The position numbers and the translations under genes were made by a program. A DNA stretch of 64,000 nt, taken from assembly GCA_002104905.1 (NCBI GenBank), contig MCFE01000263.1, positions 44,382-108,381 on the forward strand, read 5' to 3'. This document shows positions 11,515-23,874 of this stretch, in pieces. The stretch is from Basidiobolus meristosporus CBS 931.73. Its lineage: Eukaryota > Basidiobolomycota > Basidiobolomycetes > Basidiobolales > Basidiobolaceae. Each line of letters begins with the position of its first letter. Position 1 is the first letter of the stretch. The notes beneath the pieces were generated by a model. The model saw only the letters and a program-made list of their open reading frames with translations. It was not told the origin of the DNA and made no database searches.

Positions 11515-12786
11515 ATGGCCGAGACCGTTGTTACCCAAGTAAGAGAGCAAGGCGACACCTTCGCAAACATCATCACACAAGTCACCCCTATCGACCCAGA
11601 TCAAGGAGGCTTCTTGTCGCACAAAGGTAAACTCGAGTTTCCCCTTGGTTTTCGGCGGAAGGCCAACCCTGCGTTGTTTTGAAGGAAGCCTGCCTTTCTC
11701 GTGCATCTCTATACCGAGGCGACTCAGATTTCTGACGTGTCATCTGGCCTGGTTGGGACGATGTATCCCGTTGGCATGGTCTCAACCTACACACTCCCCC
11801 TCCACCCTTATCGAGAACGGCGTGTAGACTAAACTGGCCCTCTTTTCGAACTTCCTACTAGATGTGGACCAGGAGCCCATCAGCTCACCTATCGTGATCT
11901 CCACTGAGGACGTTTTGTTGGTGTCGGAGCAACGCAACGAGCTGCTCGCCCTTCAAGTATGCCTTCACGCCCTCCAACTTTATCCCCTCCCCTTCGAACT
12001 TTGGCCTAAACCCTTGCTTCAACAGTCAGCGCTCGAGACACCAGGTAAAGACTTGCTGCCCCCTTTGGCACCCAAGGATGCCGGGAAGAAGTGTCTTGTA
12101 TTAGACTTGGACGAAACCCTTGTGCACAGTTCCTTCAAGGTTGGTACCCTCCCGTGTGAACACTCCCCTACCGATACTAACCCATGCGTGCACCGCAGCC
12201 AGTGGCCGAGGCGGATTTCATCATCCCTGTGGAGATCGAGGGCCAAACACACAGCGTGTACGTGGTCAAACGACCAGGCGTAGACGAGTTCATGAAGAGA
12301 GTCGGGGAATGCTATGAGGTGGTGGTCTTCACGGCAAGTCTGGCCAAGGTAATTTGGACGGGGGAGGAGATGCAGCGTATGTTGGAAGATGGTTAACCGT
12401 GTGTGTAGTATGCCGATCCGGTGCTCGACAAACTGGATATCCATGAGGTGGTGACCCACCGACTGTTCAGAGAAGCCTGCTACAACCACCGGGGAAACTA
12501 CGTGAAGGTGAGTCGGGAACCAACCTATCAACCGTCCCATCCGCGCCCAAACTAACCCGACCCCCAGAATTTGTCCCAGCTTGGACGAGACTTGCGGCAA
12601 GTGGTGATCATCGACAACTCGCCCGCCAGCTACATCTTCCATCCAACCAACGCAGTTCCCATCACCTCCTGGTTCGACGACCCACATGACACGGAACTAA
12701 TAGATTTAGTCCCCTTTTTAGAAGACCTGAAAGATGCCGACAACGTCACATTAATCCTGGACAGCATAAGTAGCAACCCGAACTAA
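11515..12786 (+). CDS. SCP/Psr-type CTD phosphatase (FCP1-like, HAD family)
   Basis: Predicted small protein phosphatase of the CTDSP/Psr1 group. In other organisms these dephosphorylate RNA polymerase II C-terminal repeats or stress-pathway partners through an Asp-based HAD mechanism. The start ATG at 11,515 gives an N-terminus with 'IITQVTP', as in animal CTDSP proteins; exon 1 ends at about 11,626. One or two exons between 11,627 and 12,030 are unresolved; a block at 11,864-11,958 is probably coding. The catalytic [12 protein letters not shown] lies at about 12,106-12,139. Further exons encode '[11 protein letters not shown]', '[13 protein letters not shown]', '[15 protein letters not shown]' and '[15 protein letters not shown]', matching the family in order. 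The protein ends at TAA 12,784-12,786. At least four introns of about 60-85 bp are seen. Lipidation sites typical of yeast Psr1 cannot be judged because the N-terminal exons are uncertain. Confidence 0.88.
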
Positions 12787-13441
12787 GCGCCCACCCGCAC
12801 CTACCAACCAGCCACCCCTCCCACATATCCGTAATCCGTAGTGTGCGTTCCATGTCCTTAATTTTCTTTGTAAAACTACCTTTGGTTTGGTTGAGCCGCA
12901 ACGCTTGGCCATGTTGATACTAGTAAAACCCCAACGTTTGTACCACCTGGATTTCATATACCAGTTAGAACGCCTTCCTCCCAACCCTCCCCACGGAACC
13001 TTTGGGGACACCTAATATCACCCTCCCCCCCCCCACACACACCGACCACAATAAAGTCCGACCAACCTTGTGGCAAACAAGGTTGTGTGAGGAAACCTGA
13101 GGCTTGTCCCCTAGCAACCGAGAGGTGAGGCAATTGGCAGCGAGACGACTTTCCAAGGACGGGTTGGCGTAGACCAATTAGAATCCGGGAGATGGAAGGG
13201 GATTTCGTTGAAGGCTGGGAATCGGGTAGCGAACATGCCAGAAACAAGTAGGCGAGATTTCCACCACTCATCGTGGAGGAAAAAAAAGACTCCCGAAAAA
13301 AAAACAATGCGGATTGGGTGGCCCAGAGGAGCGGCCATCTGGCCACTCGGCAAAACTACTGTTCTGTCGTCGGACACCCCGTTCAGGTCTACGTGGTTCA
13401 ACTGTTTCTTTCGTTGGCTGATACTCCGGAAAGCAATAAAG
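12787..13441. other. Intergenic region between CTD phosphatase and CCT3
   Basis: No gene seen. Contains a C-rich tract near 13,025. It probably holds the 3' end of the phosphatase transcript and the CCT3 promoter. Confidence 0.5.
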
Positions 13442-15358
13442 ATGATGCAAGCACCTGTGATTGTTATGAGTTAGTGTCCTTTCGTATCGTTGCCCCGCCC
13501 CGAGAGCCGGGCCCCGGCGTGTGGAGCCACTTTGACTAACTCCGCCTTCCACTCCCTTTCCCCTCGATAGATACCAATACCCAGAGAGAGACTGGTAAAA
13601 AAGCCCAGATCTCCAACATCACTGCAGCCAAGGTATCTATTCTTGTCCCCCGTCTCGGTTAACGTTGTCGCCGCAACCGTATTGACCCTGCTTAGACTGT
13701 AGCCGATGTCATTCGTACCTGCCTTGGGCCTCGTTCCATGCTCAAGATGCTTCTTGACCCCATGGGTGGTATTGTGCTTACCAACGACGGTAACGCTATC
13801 CTTCGTGAAGTCGAGGTCGCCCACCCCGCAGCCAAGAGTATGATTGAGCTTAGTCGCACCCAAGATGAGGAAGTTGGTGACGGTACCACCTCGGTCATTA
13901 TCCTCGGTACGTAAGCCCTCTCCAAAATAGCCCCGCCCGCTCAACCTGACCCTTTCTCTCTAGCTGGTGAGGTTCTTGCCACCACCGCACCTTACCTCGA
14001 GCGTAACATCCACCCCATCGTCATCATCTCCGCCTTGAAGAAGGCCCTTGAGGACGCCATCGAGGTGGTTGACGAGGTCAGCCACCCAGTCGATGTCAAC
14101 GACAGCAAGGAGATGTTGGACCTTATCAAAGCCTCCATCGGCACCAAATTCGTCAGCCGCTGGAGTGAGTTGATGTGCCAGCTGGCCCTTGATGCCGTCA
14201 AGACCGTTGCCATCGAAGACAACGGCAGACGTGAGGTCGACATCAAAAGATACGCCAGAGTCGAGAAGGTATGTTGCAACGCTGTTCATCGTGTATGCGA
14301 GCCACCCGTACTTATCCACCACTCAACCGCAGATTCCTGGCGGTGAGATCGAGGAGTCCCGCGTCCTCGACGGAGTCATGGTCAACAAGGATGTCACCCA
14401 CCCCAAGATGCGTCGCCACATCGAAAACCCCCGAGTCGTCCTCCTCGACTGCCCTCTCGAATACAAGAAGGGAGAGTCCCAAACCAACATCGAGATCACC
14501 AAGGAGGAGGACTGGAACCGCATCCTCCAAATCGAGGAGGAGCAAATCAAGGCATTGTGCGACAAGATCATCGAGGTCAAGCCGGACCTTGTCATCACCG
14601 AGAAGGGAGTCTCCGACCTTGCCCAGCACTACCTTCTCAAGGCCAACATCACCGCCATTCGCCGTGTCCGCAAGACCGACAACAACCGTATCGCCAGAGC
14701 CACCGGGGCCACCATCGTCAACCGCGTCGACGACCTGAAGGATTCCGATGTCGGTACCCAATGCGGTCTCTTCTCCATCGAGAAGATCGGTGATGAGTAC
14801 TTCACCTTCATGACCAAGTGCCAGAACCCCAAGGCCTGCACCATTCTCCTCCGTGGCCCCTCGAAGGACGTTCTCAACGAGATCGAGCGTAATCTCCAGG
14901 ATGCCATGTGCGTCGCGCGTAACGTGTACTTCAACCCCAACCTGGCACCAGGCGGTGGTGCTACCGAGATGGCCATCAGCGTCAAGTTGGCCCAGAAGGC
15001 CAAGACCTTGGAGGGGGTTGAGCAATGGCCCTACATGGCAGTCTCGGAGGCCATGGAGGTCATTCCACGCACACTGGTGCAGAACTGCGGTGGCAACGCC
15101 ATCAAGGTGTTGACCCAGCTGAGAGCCAAGCATGCCAACGGAAACCACTCCTGGGGTATCGACGGCCATGCCGGCAAGGTGGTGGATATGCTGGAGTACG
15201 GAGTGTGGGAGCCCACCGCCGTCAAGGTGCAAACCATCAAAACCGCCATCGAGTCGGCCTGTCTGTTGCTCCGTGTCGACGACATCGTCTCTGGTGTCTC
15301 CAAGAAGCAACAGGGCGGTGCCGCGCCCGCACCCAACCCCGAACAGATGGAACAATAA
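13442..15358 (+). CDS. CCT3: Chaperonin CCT/TRiC subunit gamma
   Basis: Gamma subunit of the cytosolic eight-subunit-type chaperonin that folds actin, tubulin and many WD proteins by ATP hydrolysis. Predicted exons: 13,442-13,469, 13,571-13,632, 13,696-13,906, 13,964-14,268 and 14,333-15,358, giving 543 residues, the usual CCT length. The start is supported by 'MQAPVIVM', which resembles gamma subunits. Visible motifs are 'MLLDPMGGIVLTNDGNA', 'DEEVGDGTTSV' (ATP site), 'EKIPGGEIEESRVLDGV', 'VDVNDSKEM', 'NRIARATGA' and the C-terminal 'RVDDIVSG'. A second in-frame ATG at 13,445 is an alternative start. Large open frames on the opposite strand (for example 14,312-15,355) are composition shadows. 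Confidence 0.97.
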
Positions 15359-15975
15359 GCTCTGTTAGCTCTAATACACTTATGTCCTTACTTCCTTTCT
15401 ACAGATGTATTTTTTACTAGTTGAATCATTTCTTGTTTTGCACCCTTCTCTTCCAAAACGTACAATAAATAGGCAAGGTCTCGAAAACACATCGAAACAT
15501 GCAGCACAGCTCCTCTTCCTCGCCGTTGTACAATCAACCACGGAATCCCATCGAAACACGCAGCACGCCCTGAGCCACAGCCACCCGCGGTTGCGTCATG
15601 GGTTTCAGCTCGGTTTGTGGCTCATCCCTCACAATCAGCCTTAATCTCCTAGAATGCAGCCCTCATGGTCGACAGAATGGTCTCAACCTGCGGCAAGGGA
15701 GATGGCCCAGAGGGATAATGGATGCATCAGCGGATGTTACTGCACCCGGCATCCAATTGTTCGAGCATCGGAGCCAACCTCCGATCAATCCAGTTTTGAA
15801 TCCAAGACACACTAGAAATAGAAGGCCCACCATCAGATTGCAATCAACATTCAGTCTCTTTTGTCTCCAACTAGATTCGGCCCCTTTTTACTCGAAGCAC
15901 CCCACCAAAGTTAGGCTAGTGTTACGGTTGATCAAGCAGCCGACATATCTCTTCTATTCGTCGATTCTCTCCAGC
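15359..15975. other. Intergenic region upstream of chitin synthase
   Basis: No separate gene. An 18-bp word, catcgaaaca(t/c)gcagcac, occurs twice (about 15,489 and 15,549). The chitin synthase frame stays open back to ATG 15,598, so a longer N-terminus cannot be excluded. Confidence 0.5.
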
Positions 15976-18924
15976 ATGGCTAGTCTGAAGCGTGGCAGGA
16001 CCCTCACCCGGCCTGATCGCCTCCATGCCCCGGCACCGATGCTGAGCGGCCAGGATGAGCGCAGATCGCTGGATCCTTGGGTGCTCTTCTCCAAAATCAC
16101 GACCTTCTGGGCCCCGGGGTTTGTTCTGTCCAAGATGGGCATGCCCGAGCTGGCCAGCCGTCAGGCGTGGAGGGAGAAGGTAGCCCTTTGCTGGATCATC
16201 GCGCTGATCGGCGGGATAGTGGCCTTTCTGACCCTGGGCCTGCCGCACGTGTTTTGTCCCCCGAGCGCCATGACGAGTGTGGAGAATTTTGTGCAAGTGA
16301 GCTCGGACGTTCCAGGTAACATTGAGTGAGAGGCCTATCTGTTGCTGCAACACTAACCCGTTCGTGGTCTAGGCTTGGTCGGGGTGAACGGATTCGCATA
16401 CTCCGCCTCGTCGGCGAAGAACGAGCTGAGCCGCTTCCCTTCTGGCTCGGACATCAGCAGCCAGTTTCTCCATGGCTCCAACGTGGAGGCCTGCCGGGAC
16501 CCATCCATCAGCGGCTATTCGTCTGTTCAATACAACCCGTGTACCGCCAAAGAGGAGAATCCGGGCTGCCCGCTTCCTCCGATCGAAGAGTCCGCGGCCA
16601 CCTACAACCTGGTCCCTACTGGTAGAAGGCTGGGCTACGACTGGGTCGACATCCCCAAGAACTCCTTCGTCATCGACGGGAGCATCCTCAACCTCACCCC
16701 ATATATCAAAGCGTTCCCCGCTGCCACCCCCGAGGATGTTGTGGATGGCGCCATCCGGGAGGTCATCGACAACGGCATCACTGACGCCACCCGCGTGTTT
16801 CTTCGCAGACCAGAGCTGATCGCCTCCATTCCCTGTCTAACCGGGAAATACTTCGCCGGCTCCTTGAGCAAGTCAACGCCCGGTTGCTTCGGGGTGAAGC
16901 TTTTCTTTGTGATCTCCATGGTGATCATTCTAGGGATCGTGTTGACCCGGTTCTTCATGGCTGTCCTGTTCGACTGGTTCCTTTCGTTCAAGCTTGCCCG
17001 TCCACCAAGGCTTCAGCCGAAGCACATCATCGGCACCAAGTCCGCCCCGTGGGCCAACGCCGGCGTCAACACCGAGATAAAGCAGATCCAGCTCGATTCC
17101 AACGAGCTGTTCACCGTGTTGCTGGTCACCTGCTACTCCGAGGGGGAGAGCTCGCTGAGATGCACCATCGAGAGTCTTGCCGCCACCGAATACAGCGATG
17201 ACCGCAAGCTTCTGTTCATCATCGCCGACGGCATCATCACCGGAAGCGGGAACGAGAAAAGCACACCAGACATCTGCGTAGACATGGTCGAGCTAGACCC
17301 GCTCTACACGGACCCTGAGCCCCAAAGCTACATCGCGGTTGCCTCTGGCGCGAAGCAGCACAACATGGCCAAGGTGTATGCCGGGCATTTTGTCCACGCC
17401 GGGCACCGTGTCCCCACCGTGGTCGTGGTGAAGTGCGGCGCGCCCGAGGAGCAAGGAAAGCCCAAGCCGGGCAACCGGGGAAAGCGGGACTCCCAGCTGA
17501 TCCTGATGAATTTCTTCAGCCGGGTGACATTCAACGACCGCATGACCCCTCTCGACTATGACCTGTTCACCAAGATCCACCATCTCACCGGCGCCACCCC
17601 CGACTACTTCGAGATCGTGCTCATGGTGGACGCAGATACCAAGGTTTATCCGGACTCCCTGAGGCTGCTTACCAACTGCATGATCAACGATCAGATGATT
17701 ATGGGCCTGTGCGGAGAGACCAAGATTGCCAACAAGCGAGACTCGTGGGTCACGGCCATCCAGGTGTTTGAATACTACATATCCCACCACCTGGGCAAAG
17801 GGTTCGAGTCCATATTCGGAGGTGTCACCTGTCTGCCCGGTTGCTTCTGCATGTACCGGCTGAAGGCACGCAAGGGCGACAGTGACTGGGTCCCGATTAT
17901 CACCAAGCCCGAGATCGTCCAGGAATACTCCCAAAACGAAGTGGACACCCTGCACCAGAAAAACCTCCTGTTGCTGGGAGAGGATCGCTTCTTGACCACA
18001 CTAATGCTGAGGAACTTCCCCAACAGAAAGATGATGTTCATGCCTCAGGCGATTTGCAAGACGGTCGTTCCGGACGAATTCAGCGTCCTGCTTTCACAGC
18101 GGCGCCGTTGGATCAACTCCACCATTCATAATCTTATGGAGCTTGTGCTGGTCCGAAACCTGTGCGGAACCTTCTGCTTCTCGATGCAGTTTGTCGTGGT
18201 CATGGAGCTCATCGGCACGGTATCGTTGCCGGTGGCCATTGTGATGACCTACGTGCTGATATACTCCATAGCAACCACCACCTTCACCGATGCAGCCAGC
18301 TACTACCCGCTGATCCTGCTGATCCTCATATTGTTCTTGCCCGCGGTCCTGATCTTGCTGACCACCAGGAAGCTCATCTATATCGCATGGATGTTGGTCT
18401 ATCTCCTGGCATTGCCAGTGTGGAACTTTGTTCTTCCGGTGTACGCCTATTGGCATTTCGACGACTTCTCCTGGGGTGAGACTCGAAAGGTGGCTGGGGA
18501 AACCAAGGAAGAAGACCATGGCAAGAAAGACGGGGTCTTCGATTCGAGCAAGATCACCCTTCGTCGGTGGGAGGACTATGAGAGGCGCCGTCTGCGCAAC
18601 GACAAAGACGGGGCCCACGGCTCGCCGTCCTTCGGGAACGGAATGGTGGCACAGAACAGAGCGAGCGTTTATTCACAGCCAGAATTCGACGACAGGATCT
18701 CGGAGAAGGGCCTGATAGTGCATAACAACGCGCAAACCGCATCCTGGTACATCCAGGAGGAGTATGACTCCTCTAAGGGAGAGCCCAGCCATGGCGACCA
18801 AAACGAGGGCTTTGATCCAGTCGTCCAGCCCACCGCTTACGATGGAGCAAACACCATTCAACCTCAACAGCATCGTCTCCATGGACCAAGGCCCCAACCG
18901 CAAAGGAGAAACCGCCAGAAATAG
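15976..18924 (+). CDS. Chitin synthase, class IV/Chs3-like
   Basis: Membrane glycosyltransferase of family GT2 that polymerises UDP-GlcNAc into cell-wall chitin. Two exons, 15,976-16,315 and 16,373-18,924, give 963 residues. An N-terminal membrane segment (about residues 65-88) and a second one (about 290-315) precede the catalytic domain. Catalytic motifs are seen: '[11 protein letters not shown]' (about 530), '[11 protein letters not shown]' (about 648) and 'QRRRWINST' (about 688). A cluster of C-terminal membrane helices and '[11 protein letters not shown]' (about 812) follow, then a hydrophilic tail of about 140 residues. The absence of a myosin motor and the early two-helix layout fit division 2, class IV. 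The start at 15,976 was chosen because it follows a likely 5' leader; an in-frame upstream ATG at 15,598 would add 126 low-complexity residues. Confidence 0.94.
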
Positions 18925-19136
18925 AAGCACTTCGATACATCGATACCCCATTTTTATTATTTCAAGTATTATTCATATATCATCAATTCACGAATAAACA
19001 GTTCCAAAAATGAATCGAGGGTTTATTGTTACGATTATGGGTCTCGGGCCAATGTTAACAAGAAAAGATGTAGCCGATGTGAAGTATAAACATGTGAGTT
19101 GGAATTCAGATTCTGGGGATGAGTCGTCGGACGGGA

Positions 19137-20992
19137 TTAATCCGAATCTTCGGAGGAGGAGTCCTCACGTGGGAGCCAGCCGGAGCTTCTTTCGACTGCT
19201 CTTTCCCAGTCGTTGATCTGCTTGTCACGAATGGTGGTATCCATGGATGGGGAGAAGCTGTAGATGTGCTCGTTGTTGATGCCCATCAATTCGCTGGTTT
19301 CGCTCCAGTAGCCAACGGCCAAACCGGCAGCGAACGCGGCACCCAAGGCGGTGGTCTCCTTCATCTCGGGACGCTCGACACGGACGCCAGCGATATCGGA
19401 CTGGAATTGCATGCAAAGTTGGGATTTGCTCAAGCCGCCATCGGCCTTGATGACGTTGATTTCCTTGCCACTATCTTTGCGCATGGCGTTCAGGATAGCG
19501 TAGGTCTGGAAACAGGTGGATTCGTAGGTGGCACGAGCCAGATGATGCTTGTTGGCATATTGGGTAAGACCAAGGATGGCACCACGTGCATCGGATCTCC
19601 AGTATGGTGCGAAAAGTCCCGAGAAGGCGGTAACAAAGTAGACACCGCCGTTGTCTTCTACTTGAGCGGCCAGCTCGTCAAGCTCGTGGCTACCGGAGAT
19701 AAGGCCAAGGTTGTCGCGAAGCCAGCGGACAGCGGCACCAGCAACAGCAATGGATCCCTCGAGAGCATAATAGGGCTTGGCGTCCTTGCCGAGCTTATAA
19801 GCTACGGTGGTGAGCAAGCCGGAGGTGGACTGGATAGCCTCGTTACCGGTATTCATCAACATGAAGCAACCAGTACCGTAGGTGTTCTTGACATCACCGA
19901 TGTTGAAGCACTTTTGGCCGACAAGCGCAGCCTGTTGGTCACCAAGACATCCGGAAATGGGAACACCCTGGAGAGCGCCAACGGTGATGTTACCATACAC
20001 CTCGGAGGAAGAGACGATCTTGGGAAGGAAGCTCTTGGAAACACCGAAAGTTTCACAGAGCTCATCGCTCCACTCCAAAGTGTTGATGTCCATAAACATG
20101 GTTCTGCTGGCGTTGGTAACATCAGTGATGAAGAGACCGCCATTGGCACCGCCAGTAAGGTTCTAGATTGCAATGGCATTTACATCAGCATCAATATTCA
20201 ACCTAGCGTTGATCCATAGCATACTTACATAAATCAACCAAGTATCAACAGTACCGATTCTCAAAGTGCCGGCCTAGCGAAGTCAATAATAAGTACATGT
20301 GGGATCTCCGGTATTCCAAAGTAGAAGCATGTGTACCTCACTGGCAGCTTTGACAGCGGGGATCTTGTGCATGAGCCACTTCACCTTGACAGCACTGAAG
20401 TAGGTGGAGACTGGCAGACCACAGATGGCCTAAACATACACGATCAGTAACTCGAATGAATTCACAATATGGTGAAGAGCCTTACTCTGAAGCAGTCGCT
20501 GTGCTTGTCGGGATGGCTGTCGATGATTTTCTTGACGGTCTCCTTAGTACGGGTATCAGACCAGACTATGCAGCGGAGGAAAAAATTAATAAGGCTCCTC
20601 GGTAACGGGCTACAACCGCGAGTTACCAATGGCGTTGTGAAGTGGCTTTCCGGTTTCACTGTCCCAAACCAGGGTGGTTTCTCTTTGGTTGGTAATACCA
20701 ACACCCTTGATATCTTCGGGATTCAAGCCCATCGCTTTCATCTTTTTGCAAGTCTCCTCCACGCATGTAAGAACCGATTGCAGGATCACCATAGGGTCAT
20801 GCTCAACCCAACTATTGAACAACCATAAGAAAGAATGCACTCGCTTAAGCCAACGGTAAAAACTTACCCAGCATGGGGATAATGTTGCTCGAACTCCTCT
20901 TGATGATAGGTAATCACCTTACCATCATGATCGAACACAAGGAAACGGGAAGAACTAGTTCCTTGGTCAATGGCACCGACGAAAGAAGGCAT
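19137..20992 (-). CDS. GUT1: Glycerol kinase
   Basis: FGGY-family kinase that makes glycerol 3-phosphate from glycerol and ATP, the entry step of glycerol catabolism. Six predicted exons on the minus strand: 20,992-20,868, 20,811-20,627, 20,565-20,486, 20,429-20,337, 20,273-20,229 and 20,162-19,137, giving 517 residues, the family length. The N-terminal phosphate-binding '[12 protein letters not shown]' is intact, as are 'GITNQRETT', '[11 protein letters not shown]', 'GTVDTWLIY', '[13 protein letters not shown]', '[12 protein letters not shown]' and '[13 protein letters not shown]'. The C-terminus ends in an acidic Ser-Asp-Glu tail. The short 45-bp exon 5 is placed by phase and by 'GTVDTW'. 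It is convergent with the chitin synthase, 212 bp apart. Confidence 0.96.
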
Positions 20993-21063
20993 TGTGTTGG
21001 ATTGTTAGACTGGTAGACAATTTACAGAGAAGTAATTGATGCAGTCGAAGTGTGGGGTACGCA

Positions 21064-21071
21064 CTTTTATA
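21064..21071 (-). promoter_or_regulatory. TATA box of glycerol kinase
   Basis: TATAAAAG on the minus strand, about 72 bp upstream of the glycerol kinase ATG. Matching sites occur 60-70 bp upstream of other genes here. Confidence 0.6.
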
Positions 21072-21410
21072 TGAACCGACGATCGTTTGTTTCTCAAGGA
21101 TTCCCAAATCCGACACTGGATTCAAAGTGCCTCTCGGTGGCACCACTCTCATCCTTCCACTCTGCGCCTGCTGGAGATTTGGATCACAAATTGGATGTGC
21201 TTTGGCAAATAAGGAAACTTCCTATAAACCCATATTTATCACATCCATTCTAATATACAGTATCGCTTTCATATGAAAGCACACGAAACATTATTTACTC
21301 ATTCGCACGGATTCCTAACAGTCTAGGTGGTGACACAGGGTATCCATAGACATGAGAGTGACACAGTGTCTTCCTCGACCTTAGGTCTCACCTCTTGTAG
21401 CCCAATTTAT

Positions 21411-22010
21411 CTACATATCGATGGACGAGAAGTGCTCTTCCATCTCAGCCATGCGTACCCCAGCTTCGAGCCCTGCACTAAGAGAAATCAATGATACCTT
21501 TCGCGAACGGCCTTTTCCAAATCTAGCAATCTGAAAGAAATCCATAAGATACGTTACTTACCTGTGTGAAAGAAATCCCATTTACGGCTCTCCCTGTAAA
21601 CAGTACGCAACTGGTTTGCACTGCATTGTGTTTATTCCGATGTTACCCTCAAGGCGAGCATGTGCCTTCAGGCAGCCATGTAATCTCGCTTACATTTTGT
21701 ACTATGCGTCGGTGTCTAGCGTCCGTAGGAAACTGGCCTGGATAGAACTCCACACACCAAACCGTACGCCTCGTTAGCAAGCCTTGTTTAGCAATTTACG
21801 CCAGGCCGTCTGTACAGCGTGATCGTGGGATACGGGCTTTGAAACAATCCCATCAAAGCTAACCTGAATTAGAGATATATATATATTGTGACCCGGAATA
21901 GAAGCGATGGAAATCCATGCCCAGTATGTGTTAGCATATGGACAAATATATACATGCACAGTATGTGTTAGTATATATGCACATTCAGTGAATGTCTCAT
22001 AGATTACCAA
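21411..22010 (-). CDS. Possible small multi-exon gene, unrecognised
   Basis: On the minus strand a final exon (21,472-21,411) joins an upstream block starting near 21,640 across an 89-bp intron (GTAAGT donor, TGCAG acceptor). The joined frame reads 'RESRKWDFFHTG' then 'LEAGVRMAEMEEHFSSIDM' and a stop. Farther upstream are coding-like pieces 'VSKPVSHDHAVQTAWRKLL' (about 21,865-21,785) and 'VEFYPGQFPTDARHRR' (about 21,735-21,690), but I could not join them in one phase. I do not recognise the protein. It could be a real small gene with misread exons or a decaying one. Confidence 0.35.
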
Positions 22011-22353
22011 CCAATATCATTGATGCAGAAACATCTTACCCAAAGAGCTCTTGGCTCATTACCCCACTCTGTCATTTCCATTTCGGTTGGCCATGTCTCT
22101 ATTGGATTGGAATGAGATTTTGAATGAAGTATCGCAAAGCGTTCGCAAAAGATCTCGATACTAGCCTAAGCACCGGCTTTAAACCGCTTATGCCGCAACT
22201 AATTTCTAGGCTGTTGGAGGGGTCCAGACACCTGCACCACCATTGTCTGCAAATGGATCAAACCCTGACAAGCCATGCGTGGAGGAAGAAAACAGGCCAT
22301 TCTAGTTACCACCTGGGATAACGGTCAAGCTAATCTATGGATTTTTATTGAGA

Positions 22354-23874
22354 TCATTTGTTGTAGTATTTATGTAGGAAGTCGGCTCGCTTCTGTTCAA
22401 ATGAGTCATCTCGGATGCTGTCACGGATTTCTTTGAAGAAGCGCAGGTAATGATGAAAGTTGTGAACCATCAACAATACGGGGCCCAGCATTTCGTGGGT
22501 GTTGAGGAGATGGTGTGTGTAAGAGCGAGTATGGTTTTGGCATGCGAAACATTGACAGCCCTCGAGGAACGGCCCTTGATCACTCTTGTTTTTGGGATCC
22601 CAGAGGTCGTACACGAGCTGGCCAGCATTCTTATCCTCTTGACTTCCAAATTCAAATGTCAATGCATGTCCCTTTTCAGTAGTGATATACGGGAAAGCGG
22701 AGTCGAACAAGTCGATCCCAAGTGAAATCCCTCTCAACACGCCGTCTAATGGTAGGTTAGGTTAGCTTCAGCCCCATTAGCTAGCTTCGGAAAGGATCTT
22801 ACCAGGTGCACTAAAGCCATATCCAACCCTTGGCTTGTCCTTGGGCAAGCAATCAAGGGAGACCCTCAGCAGTCTCTCTTGCTCCTCCTCCTCCTCGACA
22901 TTCAAGCCCCTCGCATCGAGAACATAGCCTGGCAGGACAGTTATTAATTTAAGACCGACCGAGCGTGAGTATGTCTTATAAATTACCATCCATATCCCTT
23001 TTGACCAACTCCTCGGCACATCTTTGGCGCTCACGCTCATGCTGGGAGCCCACCAAGACACCAAAAAGGCTGATGTTTTCCTAAATTATAAAACGTCAAT
23101 CAGTGGGCCTATACTGCAATCGGTCACACTACAAAACACCAACCTTCTTCTCGGCAATGATTTCATCTAACCATTTCAAGGTCCGATCCACTGATTTTCG
23201 AGCACGCTTGGCGGTGGGGATTTTATCAGCGACAATATCAGCCATGGCTGCGGCAATATCCGGTTTGTATGCGTTGATGGTCTTGATGAAATCTTGAGGG
23301 GTTACCTGATGGATTCGAGCGAACATTCAGTCACATGTGGTGGTCAATCAACACACAATCTCTGCTTACTTTACGGATACCACCATAGGTATTTACAGAT
23401 ATATACTTTTCGCCGTTCAGTAGTGTTTGCTCTAGCTCGGGGGAAGGGTCTAACGTGTCTATAAACATCAAGTAGTCCTATGAAAAGCTCTGTTCAGTAC
23501 GAAGTGCGTGCCAGGTTTCGCGTGCAGGTTGCAATGTACCTCGAGATTCAGGTATTTATGAAGCCCAGGCTCGAAATTTATGGATGGAGGGGGCATGTCA
23601 TCGAACCTACAACAATGCATTATTACAACTGGCAACGAGTGTGGTGGGCATCCTCCAATTCCACTTACATGTGGCTTAAAGATATTTGTATCCCACGGTT
23701 GGGCAACAAGCGAGCCATGTCCGGGGTCAAATGAGGAGTGGCCCCGCGACGACTGTACATGAGACAACCGGGGGTCTCCACCTGGATTTCACCAGTGGAA
23801 CGCTTTGTTCCAACTTTCAACAGCCCCTGACGCACTCTCTCCTTTTCATTACTTGGTTCGAAAGAAACAGACAT
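22354..23874 (-). CDS. QTRT2: Queuine tRNA-ribosyltransferase accessory subunit 2
   Basis: Non-catalytic partner of the eukaryotic tRNA-guanine transglycosylase, which puts queuine at the wobble position of GUN-anticodon tRNAs; the complex is found at mitochondria and in cytosol. Seven predicted exons: 23,874-23,669, 23,606-23,540, 23,477-23,370, 23,305-23,144, 23,080-22,987, 22,928-22,803 and 22,745-22,354, giving 384 residues with all phases consistent. Family marks are 'TPGCLMYSRRGATPHLTPDM' near the start, 'LFGVLVGSQHERERQRCAEE', 'GYGFSAP', 'GIDLFDSAFPYITTEKGHA', a zinc-site region 'CQCFACQNHTRSY', and 'HNFHHYLRFF'. The 'VHNFHHY' ending separates it from the catalytic subunit QTRT1. The catalytic partner is not in this window. 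Confidence 0.94.

Noticed and set aside
14312-15355. 347-codon open frame antisense to CCT3
   Set aside because: Mirror of a GC-rich, codon-biased real gene; repetitive Asp/Gly/Leu composition and no domain.
19119-20219. 366-codon open frame antisense to glycerol kinase
   Set aside because: The sense strand encodes a complete glycerol kinase with all motifs; the antisense frame starts with a non-ATG codon and has no known domain.
20280-20340. Alternative glycerol kinase exon reading [10 protein letters not shown] in the intron before exon 5
   Set aside because: It runs into a stop and the 45-bp exon with GTVDTWLIY keeps phase and matches the family.
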